From Kalaharituber pfeilii (lineage: Eukaryota; Ascomycota; Pezizomycetes; Pezizales; Pezizaceae): a DNA stretch of 64,000 nucleotides. Position numbers and translations under genes: made by a program. Location: the NCBI GenBank assembly GCA_015179045.1, contig WHUZ01000029.1, positions 310,001 through 374,000 of the forward strand, given 5' to 3'. The notes under the pieces were generated by a model that saw only the letters and a program-made list of their open reading frames with translations, was not told the DNA's origin and did no database searches. Within the stretch, counting starts at the first letter, position 1; each line of letters starts with the position of its first letter. This document shows, one piece after another, positions 33,201 through 44,374 of the stretch.

Positions 33201-35072
33201 ATACGATTTTTGCCGATATTGAGAAAACTGAGCTGGATATTATTTCTGAATATGATGGTGTGGGCTCCAATATCGTGCATTCCCTTACTGAAGAGACTTC
33301 CTTGAAGGCTTCCATCTACCTAGGACTTCTGGCTTTCAAAAGGGCGATCTGTGTTTCAGCAGATGATCGTCCCGCTCATGCTGTAGCATGGTATAACTTA
33401 GGGTGTGCAGAGTATCGCGCTTATAGTTGCTCTATTGGTCATAAAGAGGCTCATCATAGGTCTGCGATACGTTGCTTCAAGCGAGCAATCAAGGTTGAAC
33501 CTGGAAACCACGACTTTTGGAATGCCTTAGGTGTAGTAACATCAGAGATAAGTGCTAGAACATCACAACATGCTTTCGTGCGGTCACTTTACATAAATGA
33601 AAAGGTATCTAGATATACAAAGTCGAGAAGGAGTCAAGGAAGCTAATGTTAATATAGGACCCTAGGGTGTGGACAAATCTCGGGGCGCTCTATCTGGTTA
33701 ACAATGACGGGGGCCTTGCCTCACAAGCATTCACACGTGCACAATCGGCTGACCCAGATTATGCTTATGCATGGGTTGGTCAAGGTCTTGTATCAATACT
33801 AGCTGGTGAATTTGAAGTAGCGCAAGAGCTGTTTGAGCATGCTTTCGAGATATCAGATGGCTTTGCAGTGGGTTCCGATTACAATTAAGGGTATTCATAT
33901 TATATAACTGACCTCAGAACAGACTCTGGCAAAACATGAATTTGCAACATCCACATTTGATACAGCGATTAGCGTTCAGCCCGAAACCTCCTTTACGTCT
34001 CTCATTGGCCCTATATTCGCGCTGCATAAGTTAAAACAACAACTGTCGGATCAACCTACATTACTACATCTCGGCGCATTACTACAGGAGAGAATAGGCG
34101 AATTTGACAAGGCGTCCAAGAATCTGTATGTAGTCTGTGATACATTTGAAGCACAGTACCAAGAAACAGAGAAAGAAGAAGACTTGATTCGCTACGCTCA
34201 ATCCAAAGCGGACTTAGCCCGCTTACAACTTGGTCTCCGGGAGTACGATGAAGCAATCGAGCATGCGTCAATGGCATTGGACTTGTCTACAGATATAGAG
34301 CAACTGAGGTTCAGTAGGTTGTCTGCGCATCTTACGTCAGGGTTGGCGCATTACTTTAGTGGGAATATGAACGAGTCATTAGAGATGTTTAAAGTTGCGC
34401 TGGAAGAGTCAGCTGAGAATCCGGATGTAGTGGTATTATTGGCACAAGTGTTGTGGGCGAAGGGCGGAGAGGAAGAGAAGGAGGTGGCGAGGGAGCAGCT
34501 GTTTGCATGGTGAGTTGTTCAATCGTGGCTACAAAGTCAAACAATATTGTTGCTGAGACTTTCCTAGCATCGAAAATCATCCAGATCATCTACCGTCGAT
34601 GCTACTTCTAGGCAGTATTGGTGTTCTAGATGATAATGAGGACATTTTAGAGGCTGTTATGGGAGATCTCTATTCCGTCCGCGGAAGAAAGCTGGATATG
34701 GGCCTCAAAGATAAAGTAGACAACCTGCTGACCGTTGTTTCACAATTCAGGGTAAGGGTCGTCCCACCAGTTACTTCCTGGTAACTGACGAATGGACAGA
34801 AAAAAGATCCCATTCCAATTGCTGCCTCTGGAGTGTTCCTCCGCCCAGCACACCCAGGTCCATGGATGAACCTTGCCAAAACCGCGAACAGCAAATACGC
34901 CGCGGATATGGCGAGGAAGGTTGCTGCCCGAGGACAGTTCAGCTCTGAAGTTGTTGCAGATGCGTTAGCTGGTATTGGTAAGATTGCACTTGATCAGAGG
35001 GCCATTGTAATTGCGCCGTGGAGGGAAAGTGGCTGGGAGGGGCTTGCGGCAGATATCGCAGCTGCTCAGTAG
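30207..35072 (+). CDS. SKI3: Superkiller protein 3 (SKI3/TTC37), TPR scaffold of the Ski complex
   Basis: Scaffold for the Ski2 helicase and Ski8; the complex feeds mRNA into the cytoplasmic exosome for 3'-5' decay. 14 exons: 30207-30331, 30411-30614, 30717-30792, 30842-31066, 31125-31359, 31414-31604, 31663-31820, 31871-32262, 32313-32647, 32696-33604, 33658-33867, 33923-34509, 34568-34751, 34800-35072 (4104 nt, 1367 aa). It begins MSTKETKGILKKAKACLESK. TPR units recur throughout, for example ALVGLGLILEEQLDYDGALK, NWPQNAIGCVELNAQNYTKA, HSWVGLGEAYANSGRYIAAL and RVWTNLGALYLVNNDGG. It closes with AASGVFLRPAHPGPWMNLAK. All phases agree. The acceptors at 30717 (AAG) and 32313 (GAAG) are less typical but are the only ones restoring the frame. 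The size fits filamentous-fungal Ski3. Confidence 0.93.
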
Positions 35073-37473
35073 AAGTTGTAACGGCCTCTTTTCACTGCTG
35101 TAACATCATTCAGGTAACCGAATAATGGTTTCCTTGGATTTTAAAGGAAGGTTTTACATGCCAAGTTTGTATAGAAAAGAAAAATCACTTTTTATAGTTT
35201 AAAATCGTCATCTCTTTCTCTAAGGAAATCCCGCGCTTAAAACGAACAAAATACAAAAGCGGACATCTAAATCAAACACAACAGGTGAATTGTAGACGCA
35301 AGACAACTACTACTCATGCCTAATTGACAGCTTCTCCGCTCCCCTTTCCCCCTGCGGCACAACCTATGCAGCTCTTCATCGATGCTTGTCCTCACTTGAG
35401 ACTAGCATTCGCACCCCCGCTCCTGCACTGCACTGCACCATCGCATCTGACAAATTCGCACGCACACATAGACATATACACACAAGACAATCTATTCGAC
35501 AAGGTCCCATACTCGTGCACGAGTGCGGGTGTTTACTGACGTTGCCTTGGCTATATCAATGTCTTTCAGTCGCTTGAAGAATATTGCGGGGCTTGAAGGC
35601 TCGATGGGAAGGGTTGTCGGAGGGGTGGTAGGATCGGCGGCAGATGCAAGAGAATGGGGAGTCTTTATTTCCGAACCGGCCTATCCCTTAGGGCCTCGAG
35701 GCATGCGGCAGAGCGCACCCTCGCTGCACCATTTTTCGGTACATCACGTACAAATCACCAAAAAATCAAAATATTGGAAAAATTACAGACAAATGGTAGG
35801 TCGCATGAGTGGATATTGGAGAATCCGAGTCTTTTTTTTTTTTTTTTTTTTTTCATGGAATTGAGCATTTTGTGTTTTGGCCAAGGGTTGCGCTCAGCTG
35901 CATGTCTCGCGATAGCTTGGTAAAGTGGCCTGTCTGTTGTCTCTAGTGATAGAGGTTGCAACATGAAGCCATGAAGATGGATATAGAACTGAGAGCCCCG
36001 GTTCGATCCCGAGCTGGGGAAGATGTTTCAGCACTTGCAAGGTATTGGGCGCAGGGGGCTTTTTTGAGTGCTCAACGATACATATTTGTACTCCTTGACA
36101 TTTGTTACATTTCGTCATTGTTCCCTTCAGTTGGCGTTTAGTATAGTTTCTCACTGGCTAGTTAGAGAACTGAGAATATCACTGGCCATTGTGCATGGAG
36201 TAAAAGGAATGAAGACGAAATAGTCATCAAAAGAAGAACAGACAGTTGCATTGTAGTTGTTGACCAAGATAAAAAGTAAAAGATCTGGAAGTATCTTTGT
36301 TGAATGAGATTGTAGCAGCGACAATCAATATCCAAAAAGCCCCATCGATGGGAGTGATGGGCCTTCTACAACAGCAGATTGTACGATGTTACCATTTCGA
36401 TCAGATGCTTTGCCATAAAAACTGAGAAAATGGGTATTGGGGAAGCAGGATATCCGAGCCACCTCAGTGTAATTTTTTATATATCTCAATCAACAGGGCT
36501 GGAGTCCCTGGTATCTTTTGACAGATAACAATTGGAATGGTCGAGGCATCCTTCCTGCTCTTTCCTTCCATTCTCCTATCATTCCCCCATATCCTCGTGT
36601 CACCATCAGAGCTTCGAGTTTTTTTTATTATGGAAATAGAAGAAACAAAACAAAAGTTATAATTTTAATTTTGTTTTTCCTAATTTACAGGGAAAACCTC
36701 GTCACAATCACCACCACTAAGAGAAACTTTTGTGGAAATTTTTAATATTTGGAGTATTTACATTTCTCGTTTTTGCTTGTTTTTTTTTTGAATGTCTATT
36801 TACCTTTGCCTTTCCCTTGAGTTTTTTTTCCTTTTTCATTTCTCCCTCTTCTCTCTTGTCCTTCTCGCATATAACTCTTTTGGGGTTTAAGATATCTTGG
36901 AAATGATTAAGAAAGAAAAGCTCTGTTTTGTTTTTTTGCGTTTTAGGGGGAAGTAGATGTACCTGTGTGAGTAACAATTCCACACATTGATGGCTAAGAG
37001 AAGGACCTGCTACATTTTGCGGAGCTGAAGGTCAAGTCTTCTATACTCTGATATATACTCCAAATGCATCAAGCAATAGATATATCTCAAGCACAATATT
37101 ATAAGCCCTTACCAACCCGCCTAATTCGCCAACCATCCAATATAGCTGGCCTCACGACAAACACGCCTTCTCTATCTCCTTATCTGCCCGAATCTCAATG
37201 TCAGGAACTGTTGATGTGATACAAGCCCATCATTGCGCCAACATGATGGAGTGGAGAATCTGATAAGGCGCTCTTGGCATCGATGTTAGCTCCCGTGACG
37301 TTGCAAGCTAGTTAACTTCGGGTCATGTAGTAGCTAGTTAGGGACACTTACAAGCATCAATACTTCAACGTCACTAGCGACACCTGCTTTCTCTCCATAC
37401 ACACATTACGCCCCCCCCCGCGCCTGAACCAGTACATTCCCCACACTATTGGAATTCACTGTACACAACAAGC
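35073..37473. other. 2.4 kb AT-rich intergenic region with a T run and a tRNA-like B-box element
   Basis: No protein gene. A T homopolymer of about 22 nt spans 35832-35853. A SINE-like tRNA-related sequence lies at 35905-36060. The stretch 36600-36950 is T/A-rich, and a C run sits at about 37410-37420 shortly before the PRCC-type gene. Confidence 0.5.
35905..36060 (+). repeat. tRNA-related SINE-like copy 1
   Basis: A Pol III B-box match GGTTCGATCCC lies at 36000-36010. It is preceded by TATAGAACTGAGAGCCCC and, about 90 bp upstream, by an A-box-like TAGCTTGGTAAAGTGG. Flanking text matches copy 3 (minus strand near 54.1-54.2 kb) in GAAGCCATGRAG and TTTCAGCA blocks. The acceptor and anticodon stems do not fold into a functional tRNA. 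Confidence 0.5.
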
Positions 37474-38916
37474 ATGGGCCTCGTCGACTACGCCTCCGAC
37501 TCCGACGCCGACTCCGATTCCTCATTACTACAACCGCAACCGCAACAGCTGCCACCACCCCCTCCCCCTTCAAAACCCACCATCAGCCTCTCTTCCCTCC
37601 TCCCCAAACCCAAAACGCGTCCCCAGCCTGTCGTGTCCCTGGTATCCAAATCCTCCTCCTCTGACAGCACTGGCCCCAAGAAGATCATAGTGCAGCTTTC
37701 CAATGACGCCGTGGATGATGGGGACTCCGGGCCTCCAAGTAAGCGCGCGAGGACTGGTGGTGGAGGTGGGGGTGGTGGGTTGGGAGAGGGGTTGGCGGCG
37801 ATGTTGCCGGCGCCGAAGAAGAGGGCGCAAACGGGGACAGGAGGTGCGGCGCCGGCGACTGGGGGCAGTGAGTTGAAATTGGGGATGGAGAGGAAGGAGA
37901 GAGTGCTTGGTGGGGGGGCGGCGAGGAGGGAGGATGAAGCGTTGGTGGTGGCGCCGATGGGGGAGAGCATGGCGGACGGTGATGGGGAGAAGGAGGAGGA
38001 GTATGGAGTGTCGTTACCGCTGGCAGAGGAAGAGCCGGTGAAGCAAGAGACCAAGCTGGAATCACCGCCGCCACCTGCGTCGACATCTTCGACATCGGCA
38101 CCTAAACCCGCAACACAATTCCTCCCGCAGAGCGTCGCGCGGAAACCTATCGTGCCCGCTAGCGCGTTCCGGAAGAAAAAAACCACTGCTACCACAGCTA
38201 CCACCTCCTCCACCTCAACCATCTCAACGACCTCTAAACCCGCCGAAAAGATCTCCCTTTTCTCCGCCGTCCCCGCGCCCTCTCCATCCGCCCCTTCGCC
38301 CTCCGTTTCCGCATCCGCATCCGCATCCGCATCCACAAAGTCAGTAGATTATACCCCGCTCCTCGTGACCTCCGCCCCAGAGCCGCCGCCCGAGGCGCCA
38401 CCGTCCGTGGATGCCGATACCGTGGACCCGAATGCATACGGATACGGAAACGGCTACTACAACAACGCAGGCTCCAAGCCCACATCGCAGCCCGAGCCGG
38501 ACCCGAACGATCTCGAAGCCATCGCCAGGAACGCCGGGTTGGATGACAACGCTGTAAGCCCTCCCTCTTCTCCTCGACCCCATTCCCTAAGCCTAGTCAC
38601 CCCACTAACATCCCACCCCCCTACCCAACAGCTCCGCCAACTCCTCGGCCGCCACCGCAACCGCAGTTCCGCCGCCTCCTCCTCTGCCGCCCCCGTCATC
38701 AAAACCTTCTCTGTCGCCGCCGAATACGACTCCAACGCCGCGGCGATCCGCGCCGGCACACTCCAGGCCTACCAAGTCAACCCCGTGCGCTCCATCGCGC
38801 CGGGCAAGCACCAGCTGTCGCAGCTGCTCAACGCCGCGCAGGCGCAGCGGGGCGCGTTGGAGGACAAATGGGCAGAAGGGAAAAGGAAGAGAGGCGGGCT
38901 GGGGAAGGGGACTTAG
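37474..38916 (+). CDS. PRCC-domain protein (MAD2B-interacting / spliceosome-linked)
   Basis: 454 aa from exons 37474-38553 and 38632-38916. It opens MGLVDYASDSDADSDSS, the acidic start typical of the family, and then has long Pro-, Ser-, Ala- and Gly-rich tracts. The C-terminal core carries LEAIARNAGLDDNA, LRQLLGRHRNR, NAAAIRAGTLQAYQVNPVRS and GKHQLSQLLNAAQAQR. Human PRCC associates with spliceosomal factors and MAD2B; the fungal role is untested. The 78-nt intron (donor GTAAGC, branch CACTAAC) is in frame and stop-free, so an unspliced reading gives 480 aa. Confidence 0.85.
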   Translation: MGLVDYASDSDADSDSSLLQPQPQQLPPPPPPSKPTISLSSLLPKPKTRPQPVVSLVSKSSSSDSTGPKKIIVQLSNDAVDDGDSGPPSKRARTGGGGGGGGLGEGLAAMLPAPKKRAQTGTGGAAPATGGSELKLGMERKERVLGGGAARREDEALVVAPMGESMADGDGEKEEEYGVSLPLAEEEPVKQETKLESPPPPASTSSTSAPKPATQFLPQSVARKPIVPASAFRKKKTTATTATTSSTSTISTTSKPAEKISLFSAVPAPSPSAPSPSVSASASASASTKSVDYTPLLVTSAPEPPPEAPPSVDADTVDPNAYGYGNGYYNNAGSKPTSQPEPDPNDLEAIARNAGLDDNAVSPPSSPRPHSLSLVTPLTSHPPTQQLRQLLGRHRNRSSAASSSAAPVIKTFSVAAEYDSNAAAIRAGTLQAYQVNPVRSIAPGKHQLSQLLNAAQAQRGALEDKWAEGKRKRGGLGKGT

Positions 38917-39145
38917 AGTGGGGATCAATGTGGTTGATGTGTATATATATATTTCTTTGTATTCGTATTGTTTTATTGGGTTTCCTATGTGAGCGGCTTC
39001 GGGGGATACAGCAAAATAGAGTGGACTTTTTCTCTAATTCAGATACAGTAATGCTAGTACTGTACAAACATAAACAAATTTTTACCCCATCCCTAGTGAC
39101 CAGATCACACTGTGCAATGTTATACTAACCTCCCCACACATTCCC

Positions 39146-41335
39146 TCACCCCTCCTCCTCCCCCTCCCCTACCTCTTCCGCCTCTCCCCCTTCCTCACCC
39201 AACCCCTCCATAATCTCCTTCATCCCCGCAATGCCCACTATCTCCCCGCCGACCTTTCCACCGGCCCTCCTAATCTCCTCCACCACCTTGACCCCCTTGG
39301 ATCCCAAATACAAAAACGCCGCATTCCTATACCCATCTATAAACCTCGTGAAGGCCTCAAAGACGCCCTGCTTCTTCTCCTCCTCCCACATGCGACTATA
39401 TATAAACTCCTTCTTGAAATCCTCGATCCTGTCCTTGTGCACTTCAAAGTCTATCGGCTCGCGCCCAAACTGCGCACCTTTCTTGTTATAGTTGTCGAAG
39501 ACGGGGCGCTCAAGAAGGAGGCCGACGCCGGGGGCCTTTGGGATCGGCACGGACACGGTGGGAAGGTAGGTTGTGGGGATCAGGTCCGGCGGCGCGCCGC
39601 ACCGGACACACAGCAGCATTAGTCCGACCATCTTGCGGATCTGGTGCATCATGAAGGATTGACCGTGAACCTTGAGCGACAGGTACTCAACGCCGTTGAC
39701 CAAAAAGGGCTCGGAGGATGTGAAGGTTTTGATGTGTCGCTTGGCGGAGGCGTCCGTGCCGGATTTCTGGATCGTATAGTTGTGAAAATTGTGGGTGCCT
39801 GTGTAGGCAGAGAGGAGGTCGCGGATGCGTGCGAGGCGGGCGACAGGGAGTCGCCAGAGGCGTTTGTGCTGGAGATGCAGGGCGTGGATACGTTTGAGGA
39901 GGTCCTCGGGGAGCTTTTTGGTAGGGGGGCGCGGGGTGGTGGTTGTGGGGTCGGGTTGGGGTTCTGTCGGAGTGGGTTCGGTGGATTCAGTTGCGCTATC
40001 GGCGGCGGCTTCAATTGCGCTTGGAACTGCAACCTCACTGCCGGTGGGGGCGTCGGTGGTACCGGACTGGGATATCACATCGTCGAAGAGCCGGTCAGTG
40101 GCAGCATCGAGGTCCGCACGTGTATACCCTTCCTCCGCAAGCAGCTTGTCTACCTCCACCTCCACCTCGTCCCAGAATCCCGCCACCTCCTTCTGCCGGT
40201 CCTCGTACTCCTCAATATCGTTCTCAACCGCCTGCTTCCGCAGCATCCTGCCCAAAAAGCTCTTTGGATGCGGTGGCAAAAACACGTATGTGGGGATCAA
40301 GTACTCATAGACACGTGAATCGCACAGCTGGTAACAATTGAACGAGCCCAGTGTTCTGAGGATGCCCCACACCCTGATCTGGTCCGGTAGATTACTATTA
40401 ATCTTATCGACGATATCCGGGTCTTCGATAATGAGCTTCAGACTGATGACGTTGCCGGCGGCATGGACACCCTTATCGGTCCTTGCGCACCGCACGAGCG
40501 AGGACTTTTTCGGGTCGTTTGAGTTTGCGCGGGAGATTGCGCCGGCGCGGACAAAGGCTTCGAAGAGATCGCCTTCGATGGTCTTGAGAGGGTAGTTCAA
40601 TTGCATGCCTTTGTAGCCGTGGCCAGAGTAGCCGATGAGGACGGCGACTTTGCGCTTGGGGAGACGGGCCTCCTTTTCGGCTTCGGGCTCGTCAGCGGCG
40701 GCGGCGTCCGCATCGTCGAGCTTGATGCGCTTGGTGGACGGCTCCTCGCCCGCGGTGGTGTCGGTGGGCGCATTGCGGGTGGGTAGGCGGCTTTCTAGGT
40801 TCCGGCTTTGGGTGTCAATTGAGACGTCAGTTCAACACAGGGAATCGGGAGCCATTGGGGGGGGGGGGCAATGGCTGGGTAGAACCGCAGTAGCATACCT
40901 ATAGGCATTCCTTCCCATTTCCTTCTTTTTCTTCTTTTGCTTTTTTCCGAGCTTTGTAGCATGATGCCCTCCGCGTCGAGAATAGCCTTCCGCTGGCCCC
41001 TCCATATGTCCTCCATTATGTCCCACCGTATCTGCTCCAGCGGCGTCTTCTCGCGCTTCTCCTGCATCTGGGGCTGGGGCTGGGGCTGGGGCTGGGGCTG
41101 GGGCTGCGTCTGCGGCGGGGGCGGGCTCAGCGTCGAGGCCCATCGTCGGCACCGCGGTTGGGGCAGCAGAGGCCTGGGCAGCGGGCGGAGGGGCAGCAGC
41201 GTCTGGCGCCGCCGGTGCAGCAGCAGTCGCAGTTGGGGCGTCGGCATTGCTTGCGCTCGCGATCGCGATGCTGCTGCTGCTGTGCGGTTGAGCGTCTGCG
41301 GCGGCGGCGGGGGTGGATGCGGGACGGTCTGCCAT
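39146..41335 (-). CDS. PUS1: tRNA pseudouridine synthase 1 (TruA/Pus1 family)
   Basis: Isomerises uridine to pseudouridine at several tRNA positions, and in yeast also in U2 snRNA. 698 aa from exons 41335-40899 and 40805-39146. The catalytic Asp256 lies in ARTDKGVHA. Other landmarks: VAVLIGYSGHGYKGMQLNYP, INSNLPDQIRVWG, SRVYEYLIPTYVF, TGTHNFHNYT, FLVNGVEYLSLKVHGQSFM and HQIRKMVGLMLL. The first ~190 residues are Ala/Pro-rich low complexity with a KKQKKKKKE tract, much longer than the yeast N-terminus. They include a run of GGCTGG-type hexamers (about 41066-41104) encoding Pro-Ala repeats. The intron (40898-40806) has donor GTATGC; its acceptor CAAAG was chosen because only it restores the LPKRKVAVLIGYSG frame. 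Head-to-head with NIP7. Confidence 0.92.
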
Positions 41336-41646
41336 CGCGGGCTCAACGACAGCGGCCTTAGTTTGTTTCAATTTTCACGACAGCAGAAAGATGCCTTATT
41401 ACTTTCCTGCCCCCGGCCACAGAAGTTTCAAAGTTTCGTGCGCCCTGCTCCCCAGTGCCGCTGGCTGCTTGCGTTCTGCTTGCATCGAGGAAGCGTTGCG
41501 CGCACCAAGTGAAGCACTTTATTTTACTTTATCCCTGCAGCGTTATTGATGCAGAGCCGCACGCATCTTTTCTTCAATTTTGCGATATTGCGGGACAAGA
41601 CAGCACAGGCAACACACAACTACACAGCATCACAGACACCCCCACA
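41336..41646. promoter_or_regulatory. Bidirectional promoter PUS1/NIP7
   Basis: 311 bp between the two ATGs. Both genes serve RNA modification or ribosome assembly, so shared control is plausible but inferred. No specific motif identified. Confidence 0.4.
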
Positions 41647-42393
41647 ATGAGGCCGCTGACAGACGTAGAGACGGAGCGGCTCTTCGAGAAGCTGGCCAAC
41701 TAGTACGCCCTCTCCCCTTTCCCTCCCTCGCCAGCCACCCCCCCCTGCTAACCTCTCCGCGCTCCCTCGCAGCATCGGCCGCAACATCGCCCACCTCATC
41801 GACCCCCCAGGCGACCCACACTGCTTCCGCATCCAAAAAGACCGCGTCTACTACGTCCGCACCTCCATCGCCAACCTCGCCACCTCCGTCGCCCGCGCAA
41901 ATCTGTGCTCGCTCGGCACCTGCCTGGGCAAGTTCACAAAGACCGGCAAGTTCAAGCTGCACATCACGGCGCTGGACCACATTGCGCAGCATGCGAAGTA
42001 CAAGATCTGGGTGAAGCCGAATGGCGAGATGCCGTTTCTGTACGGGAACCACGTGCTGAAGGCCCATGTGGGGCGGATGGGGGAGGACGTGCCCGAGCAT
42101 CAGGGGGTGGTGGTTTATAGCATGAATGATACGCCGATTGTACGCTGTCCCAATTGAGCGGCACTGGACCGGGTGTGCTGATGAGTTGGTGTGGTATTAT
42201 AGGGCTTTGGGGTCACTGCAAGGTCGACAGCAGAGACGAGGAGGCTAGATCCCACGGGCATAGCGGCATTCAGGCAGGCAGATGTGGGAGAGTATCTTAG
42301 AGACGTCAGCTCCTTCTCTCTGTTGCTCATACTTGATTATCTTGATCAGAGTGCTAATATATCCCCGCTTTACAGGAAGACACACTGTTTTAG
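41647..42393 (+). CDS. NIP7: 60S ribosome biogenesis protein NIP7
   Basis: 180-aa nucleolar factor for 27S pre-rRNA processing, with a C-terminal PUA RNA-binding domain. Exons: 41647-41702, 41773-42139, 42203-42304, 42376-42393. It begins MRPLTDVETERLFEKLANYI and continues DRVYYVRTSIANLA, LGTCLGKFTKTGKFKLHITA, VKPNGEMPFLYGNHVLKAHV, VVVYSMNDTPIGFGVTAR and ADVGEYLRD. It ends EDTLF from an 18-nt last exon. Without the last intron (donor GTCAGC) the frame would run on with unrelated sequence. The ending and total length match the family exactly. Confidence 0.95.
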
Positions 42394-42639
42394 TTCTTCA
42401 CTTGCTGTACAACGCTACATCGATATCTTGCTATGCCATTGACACTTTCAGATGCAAGAATTCATTTTGTTCTCTTTTCTTTGTTACAAAAAGCTCCTTG
42501 CATTTTTTTTTTTTAATTCTGTTCAATTGTTTGTTCAAGGCGTTCTGCGGTTTTTACAAAAACTAGTACATGTACACAAGCAGTGATCGGCCCCCCGACC
42601 GTGAGTCGCTTCCCCCTTGTGTGTTGCTGTGAACTGGCA

Positions 42640-42745
42640 TGCGCTTATTGTAGCGGTTAACCTGTTGGTTAACTTAGCGACATACTGAGTGTAGAATTGA
42701 GGGCCTGAGTTCGATTCCCGCGGGAGGCGAATGATGGAAGAGGGT
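42640..42745 (+). repeat. tRNA-related SINE-like copy 2
   Basis: A-box-like TAGCGGTTAACCTGTTGG near 42652, then GTGTAGAATTGAGGG and the B-box GAGTTCGATTCCC at 42707-42719. The TAGAATTGAG block 5' of the B-box is shared with copy 3 and, with changes, copy 1. The stems do not support an intact tRNA. Confidence 0.5.
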
Positions 42746-43009
42746 TGCCCGGCACCTAAGGGTGGTCAAACATATCTGGTAGGCGGCGTCAGTTGTTTTA
42801 GTTTTCACACATGACTTTTTTAGATCCATCACTACTCGGTCTACATCCGGTTTATGCCTGTTCTCGTGCCCATTTATGCATATGATTTTTCACATAAATT
42901 TTTTTTTATTACTACTCGGTCTAATCAGTATACTTACTACATGCGGTTTATGCCAATTTTTATTGTGGAGTTAATAGGACTTCAGTATATGCAATGTTTT
43001 CCATCGGTT

Positions 43010-44080
43010 CTGGACCATTTGCTGACCATAAAACAGCCAGATTTTTGACATCTGTTACATGTGGCTATGTAATGTACAACTGCTCATGCATAAATGTGGA
43101 CATTCTTAAGTCTACCCCAACAACTTCTAATGACTGGTCTTGGCCTCTATTGATAGTCATTGCAAAAGCACAGCTAGACTAGGAACTGCTTTCTTGTTGC
43201 AGTAAATAGAAGTTTATCACCTTCTGTTGTAGATAGCTTAATACATAGCAAGAGGTAGCATTGACCTTCGAAATCACTAGTTGGGATTTGGGCCTCAATA
43301 CAATGATATCCTAATTACGTAATATAGATCTAGATAGGGTCCAAGTTTTACAATAGGATGAAAGGTGATTCTATCTTAAGAAGTAGTTGTGATGGTAGTA
43401 ATTCAGCAGAATTCAAACTATGCAGGTACTCTATAAGATATATAGTTAGATCAATATCTGATACTTCATCCTGCTGCTTAATACTATTAACTGCATAATA
43501 GGTTTTTTCTTCTTCATATATGCGTGGTAGTAAGAAATCATTGAATTCTATAACTATATCATTCCATAATACAATAATAGCATGACCTTGAAATACATTC
43601 AGGTCCATATGTGCAGTACCTAAAAGTGCTGTAGAGAAAACATGTTTACAAAGGCCTGTAAGGGAATCAAATGGTCCGATGCACTCAGATAATGAAATAA
43701 AGTCCCATAGATTCGGATCGTAAGGTAACCGAGTAAGCCAGAACGTTAACTCCGCATTTGAACTATCTTGCTGTTGCAACCAGTTGCTGCAAATATGGCC
43801 ATATAAATGATAATCATAAGTATGCATTTACAGTTGCAGCCCTACTTCCCTCCAGTGCTAACTGGTAAGATTTGTGCAAAATCTCCACCAAGTAGTATTG
43901 GAAATGTTTCCAAATAATGCATCCTCTGATATACTACAAACATCATTCAATATGCATGAAACTGCTTCAAAGCAATATTTGTGCTGCATAGACTTCATTC
44001 CAGATAATTGGTCGTCTGCCTGATTAATAAGGAGTGCGAACTCGATTATCTCTAACCCACAAATCTAGGATCTCCCTAAA
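43010..44080 (-). pseudogene. Decayed Helitron Pif1-like helicase fragment
   Basis: Reading leftwards from about 44055, one frame gives LLINQADDQLSGMKSMQHKY, then DALFGN and, after a shift, a GGDFAQILP-type motif. This matches the Walker B/motif region of Helitron helicases. A 159-residue open stretch (43827-43348) then has EYLHSLNSAELLPSQLLLKI, followed by a stop where the family has LLRNLDP. NLDPI itself is still readable just beyond. Further left, in two frames, come RKQFLV, LCF and a VVGVDLR-like piece near 43100-43200. Several stops and frame shifts show it is dead. The replication (Rep) domain is absent. Confidence 0.8.
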
Positions 44081-44374
44081 CCATTTTGATAAAAAAATCG
44101 GGTGCAAGCCTCATGCATTGATCCTAGGGTATCAGTAAAGTTTTCAAGAATGCTTGAAGTGATACAAAGCCACGCTTCTTCATAACCCGGTTCGAGGAAG
44201 CCTTCATCTTTTATCTAAGGAATCTTATCTTATCACCGCAATCTAATCTCCTACCCCCCTCACGTCGTGCAATCCAAAGCTGTCCCCACGCATCACTCGC
44301 TCGAAACCCGCATTCAACATCATTATTCGAACCCTACTGGCCTGACCCCACCACTTCCACTGTTTGAGGGGCTC

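Larger units (their letters stand above)
42394..44374. other. Accessory intergenic region with SINE-like element and dead Helitron helicase
   Basis: 2 kb between NIP7 and CCZ1. A C/G-rich fragment CGGCCCCCCGACCGTGAG lies near 42588. It is followed by SINE-like copy 2 (42640-42745) and the Helitron relic (43010-44080). Confidence 0.6.

Noticed and set aside
42640..42745. Functional tRNA gene
   Set aside because: A good B-box is present here and at 36.0 and 54.15 kb, but the acceptor and T stems do not pair and no anticodon arm can be placed.
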